The notes: generated by a model not told the origin, from the letters alone. Positions 1-9,547 are shown, counted from the first letter of the stretch. The stretch is DNA of 64,000 nucleotides from Hyphomicrobiales bacterium (GCA_900473745.1 UCMW01000010.1:62001-126000), one strand, 5' to 3'. Numbers and translations: made by a program.

Positions 1-578
1 CTCTGTCCGACCTAACGCAAGTTTTTCCGTCAGAACGAATTCAGTTGTCAACGGATATCGACGACCATAACGAGGTAGAGGCGCGTTTTGGAGTTACTGC
101 TCCATTCACGCCATCAGAGCACTTGGCCAAATATTCGCCGAAACCATGGAAGGCGCATTCCCTGCGCTTGGCGCGAACAAAACGCCGTGCCGGTTGCATA
201 TGTATTTGTTGTCTATCCGACCGCCGTTTTGATCGATGCTGAAGATGTCTTTCGGGCAGTTGAAAAGCTGGAAACGGATCCGTCCGTCTCGATCGGATTT
301 AGGGCCACGGAGTACGTCTATCCGATACAGCGCGCCATCATTGCTGAATGAAATAAAATAACAAAGTTCAAATGTTTCAGCCCGAGAGCTATTCGTTTAG
401 GTTCCAGGATTTGACGAAGGGTTATCATGATGCAGGGCAGTTTTACTATTGCCGATCCGACGTGGTTTGCCAAGGAGGGCGGCTAATCTATGAATATTCG
501 GCCATCGTAGTATTGCCACGTTGGCATGTATTCGAAATCGATACCGAAGATGACTTAAACCTGACGAAATCTTGCTAA
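1..578 (+). pseudogene. pseF: Frameshifted remnant of pseudaminic acid cytidylyltransferase (PseF)
   Basis: Three blocks in two reading frames line up in order with PseF, the enzyme that makes CMP-pseudaminic acid from CTP. Frame 3 from the window edge to about 170 gives the STD-x-DD-x-E segment after the nucleotide-binding core. Frame 1 from about 190 to 348 gives the YPTA block and the TEY-x-YPIQRA block. Frame 3 again from 372 gives the YHDAGQFY block and the C-terminal LPRWHVFEIDTEDD block. Two frame changes and a TGA at 349-351 break it, and the N-terminus lies left of the window. The order of blocks is what I recall for the family, not an alignment. It is probably a decayed gene; sequencing error is less likely because two shifts are needed. 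Confidence 0.75.
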
Positions 579-663
579 ATGGTACCAAGCCCTCAGCCGC
601 AGCGGGCGCTGTGTTCAGAGATTGCGCCTAATTGCGTGGATGCGTGCACGCGAATTCAGTTTT

Positions 664-682
664 CTCGTAGAGACCCTACGAG
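664..682. other. Short perfect hairpin, function unknown
   Basis: CTCGTAG-AGACC-CTACGAG is a 7-bp perfect inverted repeat in the gap between the pseF remnant and the end of the dehydratase gene. No T-run follows on either strand, so it is not a convincing intrinsic terminator. The rest of 579-751 shows nothing I can name. Confidence 0.3.
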
Positions 683-751
683 TAGCTTCCACACATCATG
701 TTCCATAGCCGTCAAGACGGGCCTGCAGTCGCATGATGCCATTCGCTGACT

Positions 752-2680
752 TCAAGCATGGACCATATCGGTCGAAATCAGAGAAAACAAAATATCTCTG
801 GCCCGTTCCTCGTCTTCTACTTCGATAGCCAACTCAAGTTTTCTGAGCCAAGCTGTCATATCGTAGCCAGAGATCGACGCAGAATCAGCGCGCATGATTT
901 TTGGATGGCGGGTCGGCTTGGCATTGGCGCGGTCATAGAACAGCTCCTCGTAGAGCTTTTCTCCGGGCCGCTTGCCGACAACCTCTATGGCGATGCCATT
1001 TTCGGGGTTTCTGCTGTCCCGGACATTGAAACCGGCCAGGCGGATCATGTTTTCCGCAAGGTCTCTTATGCGCACAGGCTCACCCATGTCCAGCAGGAAC
1101 ACATCGCCACCGGCTGAAAGCGCCCCTGCCTGGACGATAAGTTCCGCGGCTTCCGGAATCGCCATGAAGTAACGGGTCATGTCAGGATCGGTGACCGTCA
1201 CCGGACCACCCTTCGCAATTTGCTGTTTGAACAGTGGCACGACCGAACCGTTTGATCCGATCACATTGCCGAATCGGACAGCACAGAAGACCTGCTTCAC
1301 CGGTTTTGCTCGTGCTTCGGCAGCGATCTGCCGCACGACGAGCTCTGCCCAGCGCTTCGTCGCGCCCATGACATTGGTCGGCCGGACCGCTTTGTCGGAC
1401 GAGATCAATACGAAGCTTTCGACGTTTTGTTGAGCGGCGGTTGTCGCCACGGTCAATGTGCCGAAAACGTTGTTCCGGATTCCTTCAAGCACATTTGCTT
1501 CGACGAGTGGCACATGTTTGTGGGCGGCAGCATGATATAGCACCTGGACTTTGTTGGTTCTGATAGCCCGTTCTACTGTCTTGGCGTCCGTCACAGAGCC
1601 GAGCACCGGAACGACCGCATGGTTTCCTGCCGCCAACAGTTCCTGCTCTATGCGGTAAAGCGCGTATTCGCTCGCCTCGAACAGGATGAGCTTTTCTGGT
1701 TTGCGGCGTATGATGAGGCGACAGAGTTCTGAGCCGATGGAGCCGCCGGCGCCCGTGACCATAACAGTCTTGCCTGCGAGTGCCTGATCGAGCAATGCTG
1801 TTTCAGGCGGTACGAAAGACCGACCGAGTAGTTCGTCGATTTCTATCTCGCGGATCTGGCTTACAATGTATCGGCCGTCCACGATGTCGGAGATGTCTGG
1901 TAGACTGCGCACTTTCACGCCGAGACCTGTCACGCGCCCGAGTACACTCTGTCGATGGTCCATCGGTATGGACGACATGCTGAGCACAATTTCCTTAATG
2001 CCGTAGCGATCGATCAATGACGGCAGCTCGCTGGACGGAAATACTCGGTAGCCGCCGATATCCCGCCCGTGATTAGTTGGATCGTCGTCAATCAGTCCCA
2101 TGACGTAGCGGTTGCCATGGCCTCTCAGGGCGCGTGCGAGCTGCGCTGCAGAGGGGCCTGCGCCATAAATGAAGATTGGTTCTTCGTCGCGACGTAGACC
2201 CGTTCCTGACACCAGAATCCATTTGGCGGCAAAACGCATGCCGCCTATCAGAAGTGTACCTAGAATGAAGTAGAGGAAGGGTACTGAGCGAGGGACAATG
2301 CCCTGGCCTGCCATCTCCATCAGGAATATGATGATGACCCAGCTCATCGTGGCGATCAACATTGCCTTGATGATGGTCCAGATCGCCGCGTCTGGGAGAT
2401 AGCGTATCACGGACCGATAGAGGCCCAACTTGATGAACACAGGAATGGCCACCACTGGAGCGAAGGCTGCGAGGATCAGGCGTTCACTTGTGAATGCTGG
2501 CGTCCACACGGATAACCTGATGGCATAGCTTGCCCATAGGGCAATCATGAGTGCGATCACATCGAGGCTGATCATGAAGACCCGCTTCCAGAAGCGAGGT
2601 GTCTTAATGATCTTCTCTCTGATGCGCTTGACCAGAGGCTGGTTGACCCAATCGGAAGCTAGCATGATCCTGCCGTTCAA
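752..2680 (-). CDS. Membrane-anchored nucleoside-diphosphate-sugar 4,6-dehydratase (FlaA1/CapD/WbpM/PglF family)
   Basis: The product is a 642-residue polysaccharide biosynthesis protein. About four hydrophobic segments fill residues 30-150. A CoA-binding-like Rossmann fold (GAGPSAAQLARAL) follows near 175, then the SDR dehydratase domain from about 310 with GAGGSIGSELCR for NAD binding. The catalytic-region signature SSDKAVRPTNVMGATKR has Met in place of the usual SDR Tyr, as is typical of long FlaA1/PglF dehydratases. The family converts UDP-GlcNAc to its 4-keto-6-deoxy sugar at the inner membrane, feeding bacillosamine, QuiNAc or pseudaminic-type sugars. It sits 4 bases after the sugar transferase gene, in one operon. 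The exact substrate cannot be told. Confidence 0.9.
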   Translation of the reverse strand: MNGRIMLASDWVNQPLVKRIREKIIKTPRFWKRVFMISLDVIALMIALWASYAIRLSVWTPAFTSERLILAAFAPVVAIPVFIKLGLYRSVIRYLPDAAIWTIIKAMLIATMSWVIIIFLMEMAGQGIVPRSVPFLYFILGTLLIGGMRFAAKWILVSGTGLRRDEEPIFIYGAGPSAAQLARALRGHGNRYVMGLIDDDPTNHGRDIGGYRVFPSSELPSLIDRYGIKEIVLSMSSIPMDHRQSVLGRVTGLGVKVRSLPDISDIVDGRYIVSQIREIEIDELLGRSFVPPETALLDQALAGKTVMVTGAGGSIGSELCRLIIRRKPEKLILFEASEYALYRIEQELLAAGNHAVVPVLGSVTDAKTVERAIRTNKVQVLYHAAAHKHVPLVEANVLEGIRNNVFGTLTVATTAAQQNVESFVLISSDKAVRPTNVMGATKRWAELVVRQIAAEARAKPVKQVFCAVRFGNVIGSNGSVVPLFKQQIAKGGPVTVTDPDMTRYFMAIPEAAELIVQAGALSAGGDVFLLDMGEPVRIRDLAENMIRLAGFNVRDSRNPENGIAIEVVGKRPGEKLYEELFYDRANAKPTRHPKIMRADSASISGYDMTAWLRKLELAIEVEDEERARDILFSLISTDMVHA

Positions 2681-2684
2681 TTCA

Positions 2685-3251
2685 CTAATGATGGACGCCG
2701 GCTGCGCCCACGACCTTTATGGCGGTCAGACCCAGAATGCGCAAATCGAAAAGGAAGCTCCGACGCTGGAGATACTCAACGTCGAGCGTGACTTTTTCGG
2801 GTATCGCAAGCTCGTCTCGTCCGTTGACCTGAGCCCACCCCGTGAGCCCCGGCAGAAGTGAATGGACATTGCGAGCCGTGCGCGCGGCGATCAGATCATC
2901 CTGATTGAAGAGTGCCGGACGTGGGCCCACGAAGCTCATGTCCCCCTTCAGGATGCACCAGAGCTGCGGAAGTTCGTCCAGGCTCGTTTTGCGCAGGAAA
3001 CCGCCGATAGATGTTAGGTGTTCAGCGGCGTTACCAAGAAGGTGAGTGGCAACGACCGGTGTGTCGATCCGCATGGTGCGGAACTTCGGCATCGAAAATA
3101 GGCGATTGTCCCGGCCGACCCGCTGAGACCAGTACAGTGCAGGTCCTTTCGATGTCGCGCGCACGGCAAGTGCGACTATGGCCATCGGTATAGCGAAAAT
3201 GATCAGCGCAATGAGGGCGCCGACGGCGTCGCATGCTCGCTTCAAAAGCAT
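2685..3251 (-). CDS. Small phosphoglycosyl transferase (PglC/WcaJ C-terminal type)
   Basis: The 188-residue product has one N-terminal hydrophobic segment (residues 10-30). The bacterial sugar transferase core follows: FRTM near 58, [20 protein letters not shown] near 93 with the catalytic Asp-Glu pair, and [12 protein letters not shown] near 134. This is the length of monotopic PglC-type enzymes that move a sugar-1-phosphate from a UDP-sugar to undecaprenyl phosphate, the first membrane step of repeat-unit assembly. The dehydratase gene follows directly and may make its donor sugar. It reads divergently from the polymerase gene at 3764. Confidence 0.88.
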   Translation of the reverse strand: MLLKRACDAVGALIALIIFAIPMAIVALAVRATSKGPALYWSQRVGRDNRLFSMPKFRTMRIDTPVVATHLLGNAAEHLTSIGGFLRKTSLDELPQLWCILKGDMSFVGPRPALFNQDDLIAARTARNVHSLLPGLTGWAQVNGRDELAIPEKVTLDVEYLQRRSFLFDLRILGLTAIKVVGAAGVHH

Positions 3252-3763
3252 TTATGAGTGACCCGACCTGAATTTGCAGAACCCGATGTGCGGGTCCTTA
3301 CGGCAAATTGCTGCAAATCGCTAGCATCGAACGCACAAATATAACCTTGTCCCACAGGGCAGGAATTTACAGAGCATTTCGACGTTTTGTGAAACGACAA
3401 CGGCTCCGAATGCCTTTCCGAATGCCAATTTCACTTGGGGGAGAGTGGGGCTGTCCCGTGCGCGGTAGCGCTCCGTGTACACCTTGGTGTAGGGCTACTC
3501 TGCCTTTTGATATAATGACTTAGTCAAGTACCTGAAACCGCTGGTAGCGCTTGGCCACCTGGGTGAGAGTCCCACCGACTAAGGCGACTATTCAAATTTT
3601 TTGCCGTTGTTCGGGACTGCTCGAACAAGGAGAGGTGCTCAGAGGGCCACGGTTCCATTCGGTCGTCATAGTTTTCGATCTTGACTGTCAGAGTAAGGTT
3701 GAGCCTTCAGGCCATCGGCGACTTCCACTTCTCGCCCCAGCGCGAGTCGGTTACCTCTAGCGC
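3252..3763. other. Divergent intergenic region with possible promoters
   Basis: These 512 bases separate the sugar transferase (minus) from the polymerase-like gene (plus) and hold no convincing coding frame. A TATAAT hexamer lies at 3511-3516, but no good -35 sits 16-18 bases upstream. Promoters for both directions are expected here. The stretch is less GC-rich than the flanking chromosomal genes. Confidence 0.35.
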
Positions 3764-4996
3764 ATGAGCATCGGCGCCCTTCAAGATCCACAGACGCGGT
3801 CTGTGCCAGAGCCCGTCCAGGAACACGGCCGGCTTGTGCGTGTCGTGGTGCCGCTGGCGGTGATGTATAATGGTCTCCTCGCCATTATCAACGCGCATGT
3901 CATGCCGCTCGGTTTTGCGCATGTTGCGCTTGTCGAGATCACGCTGCTCTTCGTCACGCTGCTCTATCTCCTCCATCGCGGCCTTTCCCAGGAGGCGTTG
4001 CCGATCGTCACGCTGGTCGGCTTTTTTGCGCTGGTAATGCTCTATACCTCGGCCGCCAATGGCATGCTGTTCGTGGATTTCTTCCGAAATGTCCTGATCA
4101 TCGCGGTTTTCTGCCAACTCGGCATGTTGACGGACGGCCGCAGCCTCGCCTTCGTGTTCCGGATCTGCTGTGCTTGCATTCTCTCGGTCTTGCTGGTCGA
4201 AATCTTTTTTACCCGGATCTACGAGGATCTGTTTTATCCGGCGCTATATTTCACCAACACGCGTGGTCTTGAGCAGATCGCGTTCGGTGGGTCGAAGATC
4301 TTTCAGAACGCGATCAATATTCCCGGACGTTTTTCCTTCGGGCTCAGCGACCACCGCACCTCGTCGCTTTTTCTCGAACAGGTCTCGCTTGCCAATTTCT
4401 CCGGCGTGCTCTGCATCTATCTTGTCAGCCGGTTCAGCCAGATCACGCGCTTCGACCGGGTCCTGATCCTCGCCACGGTCGCCTTCATCCTGCTGACGAA
4501 TGATTCGCGCAGCATGTTGGCCTTCTCGCTTATCTGCCTTTTCGGCTACTTCCTGTTTCCGAAGGTGGGCAACGGCGTCAGACCCTTGATCATGCCCGTT
4601 ATCATCGTCGCCGGGGCCCTGGTCTATCTGATGCGACCCGAAGCGAGCGGCGACACGTTCGATGGCCGTATCGTGCTCACTATGAAGGGCTTCTTCAGCC
4701 TCGACTTCATCGAGCTGCTCGCGCTTGATGTGCGCAACATCGCAAGCTTTGCCGATAGCGGTTATATCTATGTGATTAATGCCAGCACACTGTTCGGGCT
4801 CATGGCCTTCTGGCTGTTCGTCAGCTTCTATCCGGCAGGGACGACCCCGCCGCAGAAGCGTTGCGCCTTCGCACTCGGCATCTTCATCTTTCTCAACATG
4901 ATGATTGGGGGGACGGCGATCTTCTCGATTAAGGTGGCGGCACTTCTCTGGCTGCTGGTCGGCCAGATGCGCGTTTCGGAGGCGGAGACCCATTAA
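3764..4996 (+). CDS. Polytopic membrane protein, putative polysaccharide polymerase/O-antigen ligase-like
   Basis: The product has 410 residues with about ten to eleven hydrophobic segments. A larger loop around residues 140-195 contains Arg, Tyr and Phe residues, and a short loop around 295-330 follows. The layout suits Wzy polymerases and O-antigen ligases, whose sequences are poorly conserved, so the call rests on topology and on neighbours (acyltransferase, glycanase, phosphoglycosyl transferase). It is the first gene of a rightward run with the acyltransferase and GH5 genes. It could instead be a different membrane polysaccharide protein. Its GC content resembles chromosomal genes more than the pseF remnant does. 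Confidence 0.6.
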   Translation: MSIGALQDPQTRSVPEPVQEHGRLVRVVVPLAVMYNGLLAIINAHVMPLGFAHVALVEITLLFVTLLYLLHRGLSQEALPIVTLVGFFALVMLYTSAANGMLFVDFFRNVLIIAVFCQLGMLTDGRSLAFVFRICCACILSVLLVEIFFTRIYEDLFYPALYFTNTRGLEQIAFGGSKIFQNAINIPGRFSFGLSDHRTSSLFLEQVSLANFSGVLCIYLVSRFSQITRFDRVLILATVAFILLTNDSRSMLAFSLICLFGYFLFPKVGNGVRPLIMPVIIVAGALVYLMRPEASGDTFDGRIVLTMKGFFSLDFIELLALDVRNIASFADSGYIYVINASTLFGLMAFWLFVSFYPAGTTPPQKRCAFALGIFIFLNMMIGGTAIFSIKVAALLWLLVGQMRVSEAETH

Positions 4997-5089
4997 CCCA
5001 GTTGCAAGATCCGCGGGGACAATCTGATCGCTCGCAGGCTATAACCGATCCACGGTCCACGCCTCCTGTCCGACGGATTGCCATCACTC

Positions 5090-6142
5090 ATGTGCGTTCA
5101 ACTGCAGTATATCAGGGCGATCGCTGCTCTTCTCGTCGTCTATTTTCACGCGATCCTGCAGCTGGAAAAGCTCAATCCGGACGCCTGGATCACGGATTAT
5201 CTGTTCGGCAAGAGTGGCGTCGATCTGTTCTTCGTGCTGAGCGGTTTCGTCATGTGGATCACAACCGCTGACAAGGCGCAGGCGGTGACGGATTTCTGGT
5301 GGAAGCGTATTCGCCGCGTTGTGCCGCTTTATTGGGCTGTCACGCTGGCTGCGGCCATGGTCGCGCTCGTCGTTCCGCAGATCCTTAAATCCACCCAGTT
5401 CGACATTCCGCATATCCTGGCCTCGCTGGCCTTCATTCCCTGGCTCAATCCGGCCGATCCTACAGGCGAGATGATCGCCCCGGTGATCGTGCCGGGCTGG
5501 ACGTTGAACTACGAGATGTATTTCTACCTCCTGTTCGGCCTCTGCCTGCTCGTGCCGGTGCGCCATCGCATCGCGGCGATCACGGCACTGATCGGCAGCG
5601 TTTTCCTGGTCGCCAATCTCGCGCCGGAGAGCACGGCTGCGCGCTTCTATGGCGATACGGTGATCTTCGAATTCGTCGCCGGCGTCATCCTCGGTCGCAT
5701 CTACAAGACAAGTGTTTTCGTCTCGGCGCCCGTTGTCGCTGTCGCGCTGGTGCTGGGCTTCGGGGTGCTGCTGCACAACGACTACCGCGGCTTCGAGTTG
5801 CCACGCTTGATCACGATTGGCATCCCGGCCGCATTCATCATCTTCTTCGCGACCGCGATCCGCATCCCCGACCTTAAGGCCTGGCGCTGGCTGAGGTTGC
5901 TCGGCGATGCATCCTATTCCATCTATCTCACCCACATCTTCACGCTTGCGGGCTCCCGTATGATCTACCCCTGGGTGATCGGGACGCTGCAGAGCGACAC
6001 GCTTTTCGTCGTGTTGATGGTGGCCATGTCCACCGCCGTCGGCCTTGCCAGCTACACCCTCTTCGAGGTTCCGGTTGGACGCTACCTGTCATCGGCCAAC
6101 CCGCCGCGCTTCGGTAAGCCGGCAAAGGCCAGCAACGCATGA
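5090..6142 (+). CDS. Membrane acyltransferase, family 3 (ExoZ/OafA-like)
   Basis: The product is an integral-membrane acyltransferase of about 350 residues with roughly ten hydrophobic segments. The family hallmark is present: LQYIRAIAALLVVYFHA at the N-terminus with the conserved Arg and His, then the GVDLFFVLSGFVM block near 48. Such enzymes place acetyl or other acyl groups on exopolysaccharide or O-antigen sugars, ExoZ on succinoglycan being the rhizobial example. I chose the ATG at 5090. A TTG at 5078 would add four residues, and neither has a strong ribosome site. It ends in an ATGA overlap with the glycanase gene, so the two are translationally coupled. Confidence 0.85.
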   Translation: MCVQLQYIRAIAALLVVYFHAILQLEKLNPDAWITDYLFGKSGVDLFFVLSGFVMWITTADKAQAVTDFWWKRIRRVVPLYWAVTLAAAMVALVVPQILKSTQFDIPHILASLAFIPWLNPADPTGEMIAPVIVPGWTLNYEMYFYLLFGLCLLVPVRHRIAAITALIGSVFLVANLAPESTAARFYGDTVIFEFVAGVILGRIYKTSVFVSAPVVAVALVLGFGVLLHNDYRGFELPRLITIGIPAAFIIFFATAIRIPDLKAWRWLRLLGDASYSIYLTHIFTLAGSRMIYPWVIGTLQSDTLFVVLMVAMSTAVGLASYTLFEVPVGRYLSSANPPRFGKPAKASNA

Positions 6143-7233
6143 GATTGGACGCCGACATGAAAGCGAGAGCCGTGAACTCGAGGCGCGGTCGCGCTTTTCT
6201 CTCAGGTATGCTGGCTGTGCTCATCGCCGGCACGAGCCATGCAGGGCCTTCCGATCTCTGCTTCCGTGGATTGAACATTTCGGGCGCCGAATATGGTGAA
6301 GTCGACGGTGTCGACGGCGTGAACTTCACTTACCCCTCGGAATCCACCGTGTCCTATTTCGCCGACAAGGGCTTCGATACCGTGCGTCTGCCTTTCAAGT
6401 GGGAGCGCCTTCAGCCGCGGCTCGGCGAAGGCTTCGAGCGAACCGAACTGGAGCGACTTAAGACAAGCGTGGCGGGGCTTCGCGAGGAGGGCTTCATCGT
6501 CATCCTCGATCCTCATAACTTCGGCTATTATTCGGGCAGCAACATTGGATCGGCCCAGGTGTCTCCGCGACACTTCGCGCAGTTCTGGATTAGGCTTGCG
6601 GCCGAGTTCGCCAATGACGATGGGATCGCCTTCGGGTTGATGAACGAGCCGCATGACATTGCCCCGGCCGTCTGGCTCGACGCGGCAAACCAGGCGATTG
6701 CGGGTATCAGGGCCGTCGGCGCGCGCAATCTCATTCTCGTGCCCGGCACGCACTGGAGCGGGGTGGTCACCTGGCCTGAGGATTTCGGGCGGGGATCGAA
6801 TGCGACGACAATGCTCGGCGTCGTTGATCCGATCGACAATTATGCCCTCGAAGTGCACCAGTACATGGACAAGGACCTGTCGGGCACGAATGAGGCCTGC
6901 GTCAATGCGGATCTGGCGGTCGAGGGGATGGTAGAGCTCTCGGACTGGCTGCGCAGCCACGGCAAACGTGCCTTTCTCGGCGAATTCGGGGGATCTAAGG
7001 ATAAGGATTGCCTTGCCGGTCTGACGCGCATGCTGGATCAGATGGCTGAGGATTCCGACGTTTGGCTCGGCTGGACCTACTGGGCCGGTGGTGACTGGTG
7101 GTCGCCCGAGGAGGGGAACAACATCCAGCCCACGGGCGAGGGGGATCGTGCGCAGCTTTCCGTCCTTCTTCCAGCTCTCAAGCCAGCTGCCGCAGATCCC
7201 GGTGCATGCGTGCGTATTCCGCCTGCGGGATAG
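6139..7233 (+). CDS. Secreted glycoside hydrolase family 5 (endoglucanase-type)
   Basis: The product has 364 residues. A signal peptide is likely (hydrophobic stretch at about 22-35, cleavage near SHA-GPS). The GH5 fold follows, with FRGLNISGAEY at the start of the barrel, the acid/base Glu in MNEPHD near 169, a conserved HQYMD block, and the nucleophile Glu in FLGEFGG near 280. GH5 enzymes cut beta-1,4-glucans and related polymers. The start overlaps the acyltransferase stop, and its place behind a polymerase-like gene suggests it trims or releases the polysaccharide made by this cluster. The substrate is inferred only. Confidence 0.9.
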   Translation: MRLDADMKARAVNSRRGRAFLSGMLAVLIAGTSHAGPSDLCFRGLNISGAEYGEVDGVDGVNFTYPSESTVSYFADKGFDTVRLPFKWERLQPRLGEGFERTELERLKTSVAGLREEGFIVILDPHNFGYYSGSNIGSAQVSPRHFAQFWIRLAAEFANDDGIAFGLMNEPHDIAPAVWLDAANQAIAGIRAVGARNLILVPGTHWSGVVTWPEDFGRGSNATTMLGVVDPIDNYALEVHQYMDKDLSGTNEACVNADLAVEGMVELSDWLRSHGKRAFLGEFGGSKDKDCLAGLTRMLDQMAEDSDVWLGWTYWAGGDWWSPEEGNNIQPTGEGDRAQLSVLLPALKPAAADPGACVRIPPAG

Positions 7234-7783
7234 ACATCCACAATTGCAGTCGGCCAAGGCGTCGCTCAGCTATCTGACGGTAGATCTGGCTTGAACTCGA
7301 GCGAATTGTCCTCGCTGCCCGCAGCGCCTTCTAGTCGGCGCAGAAGGAAGACGCCGACATCTAAAGGAGCTCACTGTCAAAAAGGTCTCCCAGGCGACTA
7401 ATTTGACGGCTCTCATTGAGCTTCGCGAGCTGCAATGCAAGCCCGCGCGTGACGTCTGGAAGTCCGTCCTCAAGCGCAGCAAGGAGGCGGCCGCCGAGAT
7501 TGGTCTCTATTCGAGCAGTGTCGGTATCGTCGCCGAAGTTTTGCCGGCATAGTCTCCCGATGCTCCAGGTGGCAATGTCCTGCTGATGACCGGCACCTTC
7601 TGGGATGGGCTCTTCGGTCCCTATCAAAGGATTGTACTCGCGGCCGGATTTTCGCTGCTCCGGCAGATGACGAGGCGGAATTGAGCCTCTTAGACGATCG
7701 CCATGTTTTCGACCGTCTTCTACTTGGCTGCTCACTGGGAAGGCTAGGGTTTTTCTGCTTCTGAGCATTTGAACTGTTGCAGA
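7234..7783. other. Gene-poor stretch with possible decayed coding fragments
   Basis: I recognise no intact gene here. A plus-strand open frame from about 7322 to 7552 has coding-like codon use (Lys/Ala/Glu-rich, helical, ending in VAEVLPA), but no start codon with a ribosome site. A minus-strand frame of 135 codons at 7361-7768 covers the same bases and matches no family I know. One of the two may be the remains of a gene. The region lies inside the proposed island, which fits decay. Confidence 0.35.
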
Positions 7784-8131
7784 CTACGGATCCCGCTGAT
7801 TGCCACGTTTGCTGGCTGCGACCGCCTCCGCTTGAATGACGCTCATCTCAAGTTCTTGCAGCGTCATCCCGTTCGACGCGTTTGTAAACCTGTCGACGAG
7901 CTCGGCTATGCTGGGATCCTTGCTGTCCGCGGACGTCACCCCCAAAAGCCAATTTGGTGTCGTACCCAATGCCTCAGCAATTCTAACTAGCGTTGCGAGG
8001 TCTGGCTCTCGACGCCCCGATGCGTAGTGTCCAAATCTCCGCTCGTCCAGAGCACAACGCCTTGCAGCTTCGGCATTGGAGATGCCCAAGTGCTTCGCCC
8101 TTTCGTGTAGCCTTTTTGCGAAGAGATCCAT
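7784..8131 (-). CDS. XRE-family helix-turn-helix regulator
   Basis: The product has about 115 residues. A Cro/C1-type HTH occupies residues 5-60 (LGISNAEAARRCALDERRFGHYASGRREPDLATLVRIAEALG), followed by a short tail that probably mediates dimerisation. A GTG at 8155 would add eight residues. I prefer the ATG at 8131, which has a GAGGA element 13 bases upstream, somewhat far. Such single-domain repressors often control island functions. No operator is evident, and the divergent LysR gene is the nearest possible target. Confidence 0.8.
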   Translation of the reverse strand: MDLFAKRLHERAKHLGISNAEAARRCALDERRFGHYASGRREPDLATLVRIAEALGTTPNWLLGVTSADSKDPSIAELVDRFTNASNGMTLQELEMSVIQAEAVAASKRGNQRDP

Positions 8132-8266
8132 GAGAACAATATGTTCCTCATGCACACTGATCTGGCCACGAACGATATGGAGTGGTATAAGAACGAAATG
8201 TAGTTTTGGTTGAGCACTCTGGAGAGAGGGGTGGTGTTCATCTCGTGAAATGTACAGGAGGCATCA

Positions 8267-9184
8267 ATGGAAATCCGACAGCTTTCCTATTTCGTCGCAG
8301 TCGCTGAGGAACTCCACTTCGGCCGAGCCGCCATGCGGGTGAACATCGCCCAGCCGGCATTGAGCACGCAGGTCCAGGCGCTGGAAAAGGGGCTTGGGGT
8401 CCAATTGCTTGTGCGCTCGACCCGGAAGGTGGAGCTGACGCGGGCAGGGGAGGTGTTCTACGATCGCTGCATCCGGATGCTGGGAGAGCTGGATCTTTCG
8501 GCGGAGATGGCGCGTGCGGCTGGGGGAAGGACGATGCGGGAGATCAGGATCGGCACGATCTATCCGGCAACGACGGGTGTGCTGCCGGCATTCTTGGCGC
8601 GCATCGGCCGGAAGTTTCCCGATATTCACCTGCATGTGTCGAATGGCTCGACAGCTGACATCATCCGGCAGCTGGAATGCGGAAAGCTCAATCTTGGCTT
8701 CATCCGTCCAGTCGAGAACATCGGGTCCTTGCGGTTTTTCTCGATTGCCCATGAGCGTTATCTGCTGGCGGTGCCGACGGGAAATCCGCTTGCATCGAGA
8801 CAAGAGGTGACGATCGAGGATCTCAGGGCTGAGAAGATCATCGCCTTCAAGCGGCAGAACCTCTCCTACACAGAGCGCTATTTCTCCGAAACATTTGCGG
8901 AGCACCGTCTGAATGACAATGTCGCCTATACCTGTGATGACACCTTCTCACTGATCTCGCTTGTGTCGTCAGGCTTGGGAGTTGGCTTTGCCCCGGAATG
9001 GACTGCTGAACTGCCGGGCAGGGACGTCGTGTTGAAGAAGGTGACGGGCATCGACCTGAAGATCGGGCTCGGGGTCGCCTGGAGCAAGGAAGATCCGACG
9101 GCGGCCCGCGATGACATCATCGATATTGCACGGACGCTGGGGCGAGGTGGGCGTATACAGCGGACGCATCTGGACTCGCGATGA
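8267..9184 (+). CDS. LysR-family transcriptional regulator
   Basis: The 305-residue product is the usual LysR length. The winged HTH is at residues 1-62 (MEIRQLSYFVAVAEELHFGRAA, LSTQVQALEKGLGVQLL), followed by a linker helix and the two-lobed inducer-binding domain from about 90. It starts at an ATG behind a strong AGGAGG. LysR proteins usually control a divergent enzyme gene, but here the divergent gene is the XRE regulator and no enzyme is adjacent, so its target is unknown. The N-terminus resembles the BenM/CatM subgroup, a weak hint towards aromatic compounds. Confidence 0.92.
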   Translation: MEIRQLSYFVAVAEELHFGRAAMRVNIAQPALSTQVQALEKGLGVQLLVRSTRKVELTRAGEVFYDRCIRMLGELDLSAEMARAAGGRTMREIRIGTIYPATTGVLPAFLARIGRKFPDIHLHVSNGSTADIIRQLECGKLNLGFIRPVENIGSLRFFSIAHERYLLAVPTGNPLASRQEVTIEDLRAEKIIAFKRQNLSYTERYFSETFAEHRLNDNVAYTCDDTFSLISLVSSGLGVGFAPEWTAELPGRDVVLKKVTGIDLKIGLGVAWSKEDPTAARDDIIDIARTLGRGGRIQRTHLDSR

Positions 9185-9547
9185 TAGCGCCGGCATCCAC
9201 TGATGCACCCTGTGATTGTCAACCGTACAGATTGGCAAAATATCCTTTATTTTCAATTGGTCAGAGGCGGTGCCGAATCACTGTTTGGCCCACCAAACTG
9301 TGAATTTTTTTCGCTGCCTGCTCGGTTTTGACCTTAGAAATTTGGGGGGCGTGGCGGTGCAAATGACCACAAATGCAATCTGCTTACTACAAATCTGTCA
9401 CTTTACAGGCTCCCGGAAGCGTTCGACCATCTGCGTTCGCGACCATGCGGGCGACGTGCTGCCTCTCGCTGGCCAATGGAGTGGGCAGGCGGTTCCGATC
9501 CCGGATTGAAGTCGGCCCCGATGTTCTTGGAATCTTGGAGGCTTTTG
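9185..9547. other. Intergenic region upstream of the excisionase gene
   Basis: There is no coding frame here. Short repeats of the type (A)CAAAT occur at 9360-9400: GCAAATG, ACAAATG and ACAAATC, spaced roughly one to two helical turns apart. Integrase arm-type sites or excisionase sites are often short direct repeats near int, so these could be such sites. Promoters for the xis-int pair should also lie here. Confidence 0.3.

Noticed and set aside
3488-3516. Sigma-70 promoter at TATAAT 3511
   Set aside because: The -10 is perfect but no acceptable -35 lies 16-18 bases upstream, so I list it only as a possibility in the intergenic entry.
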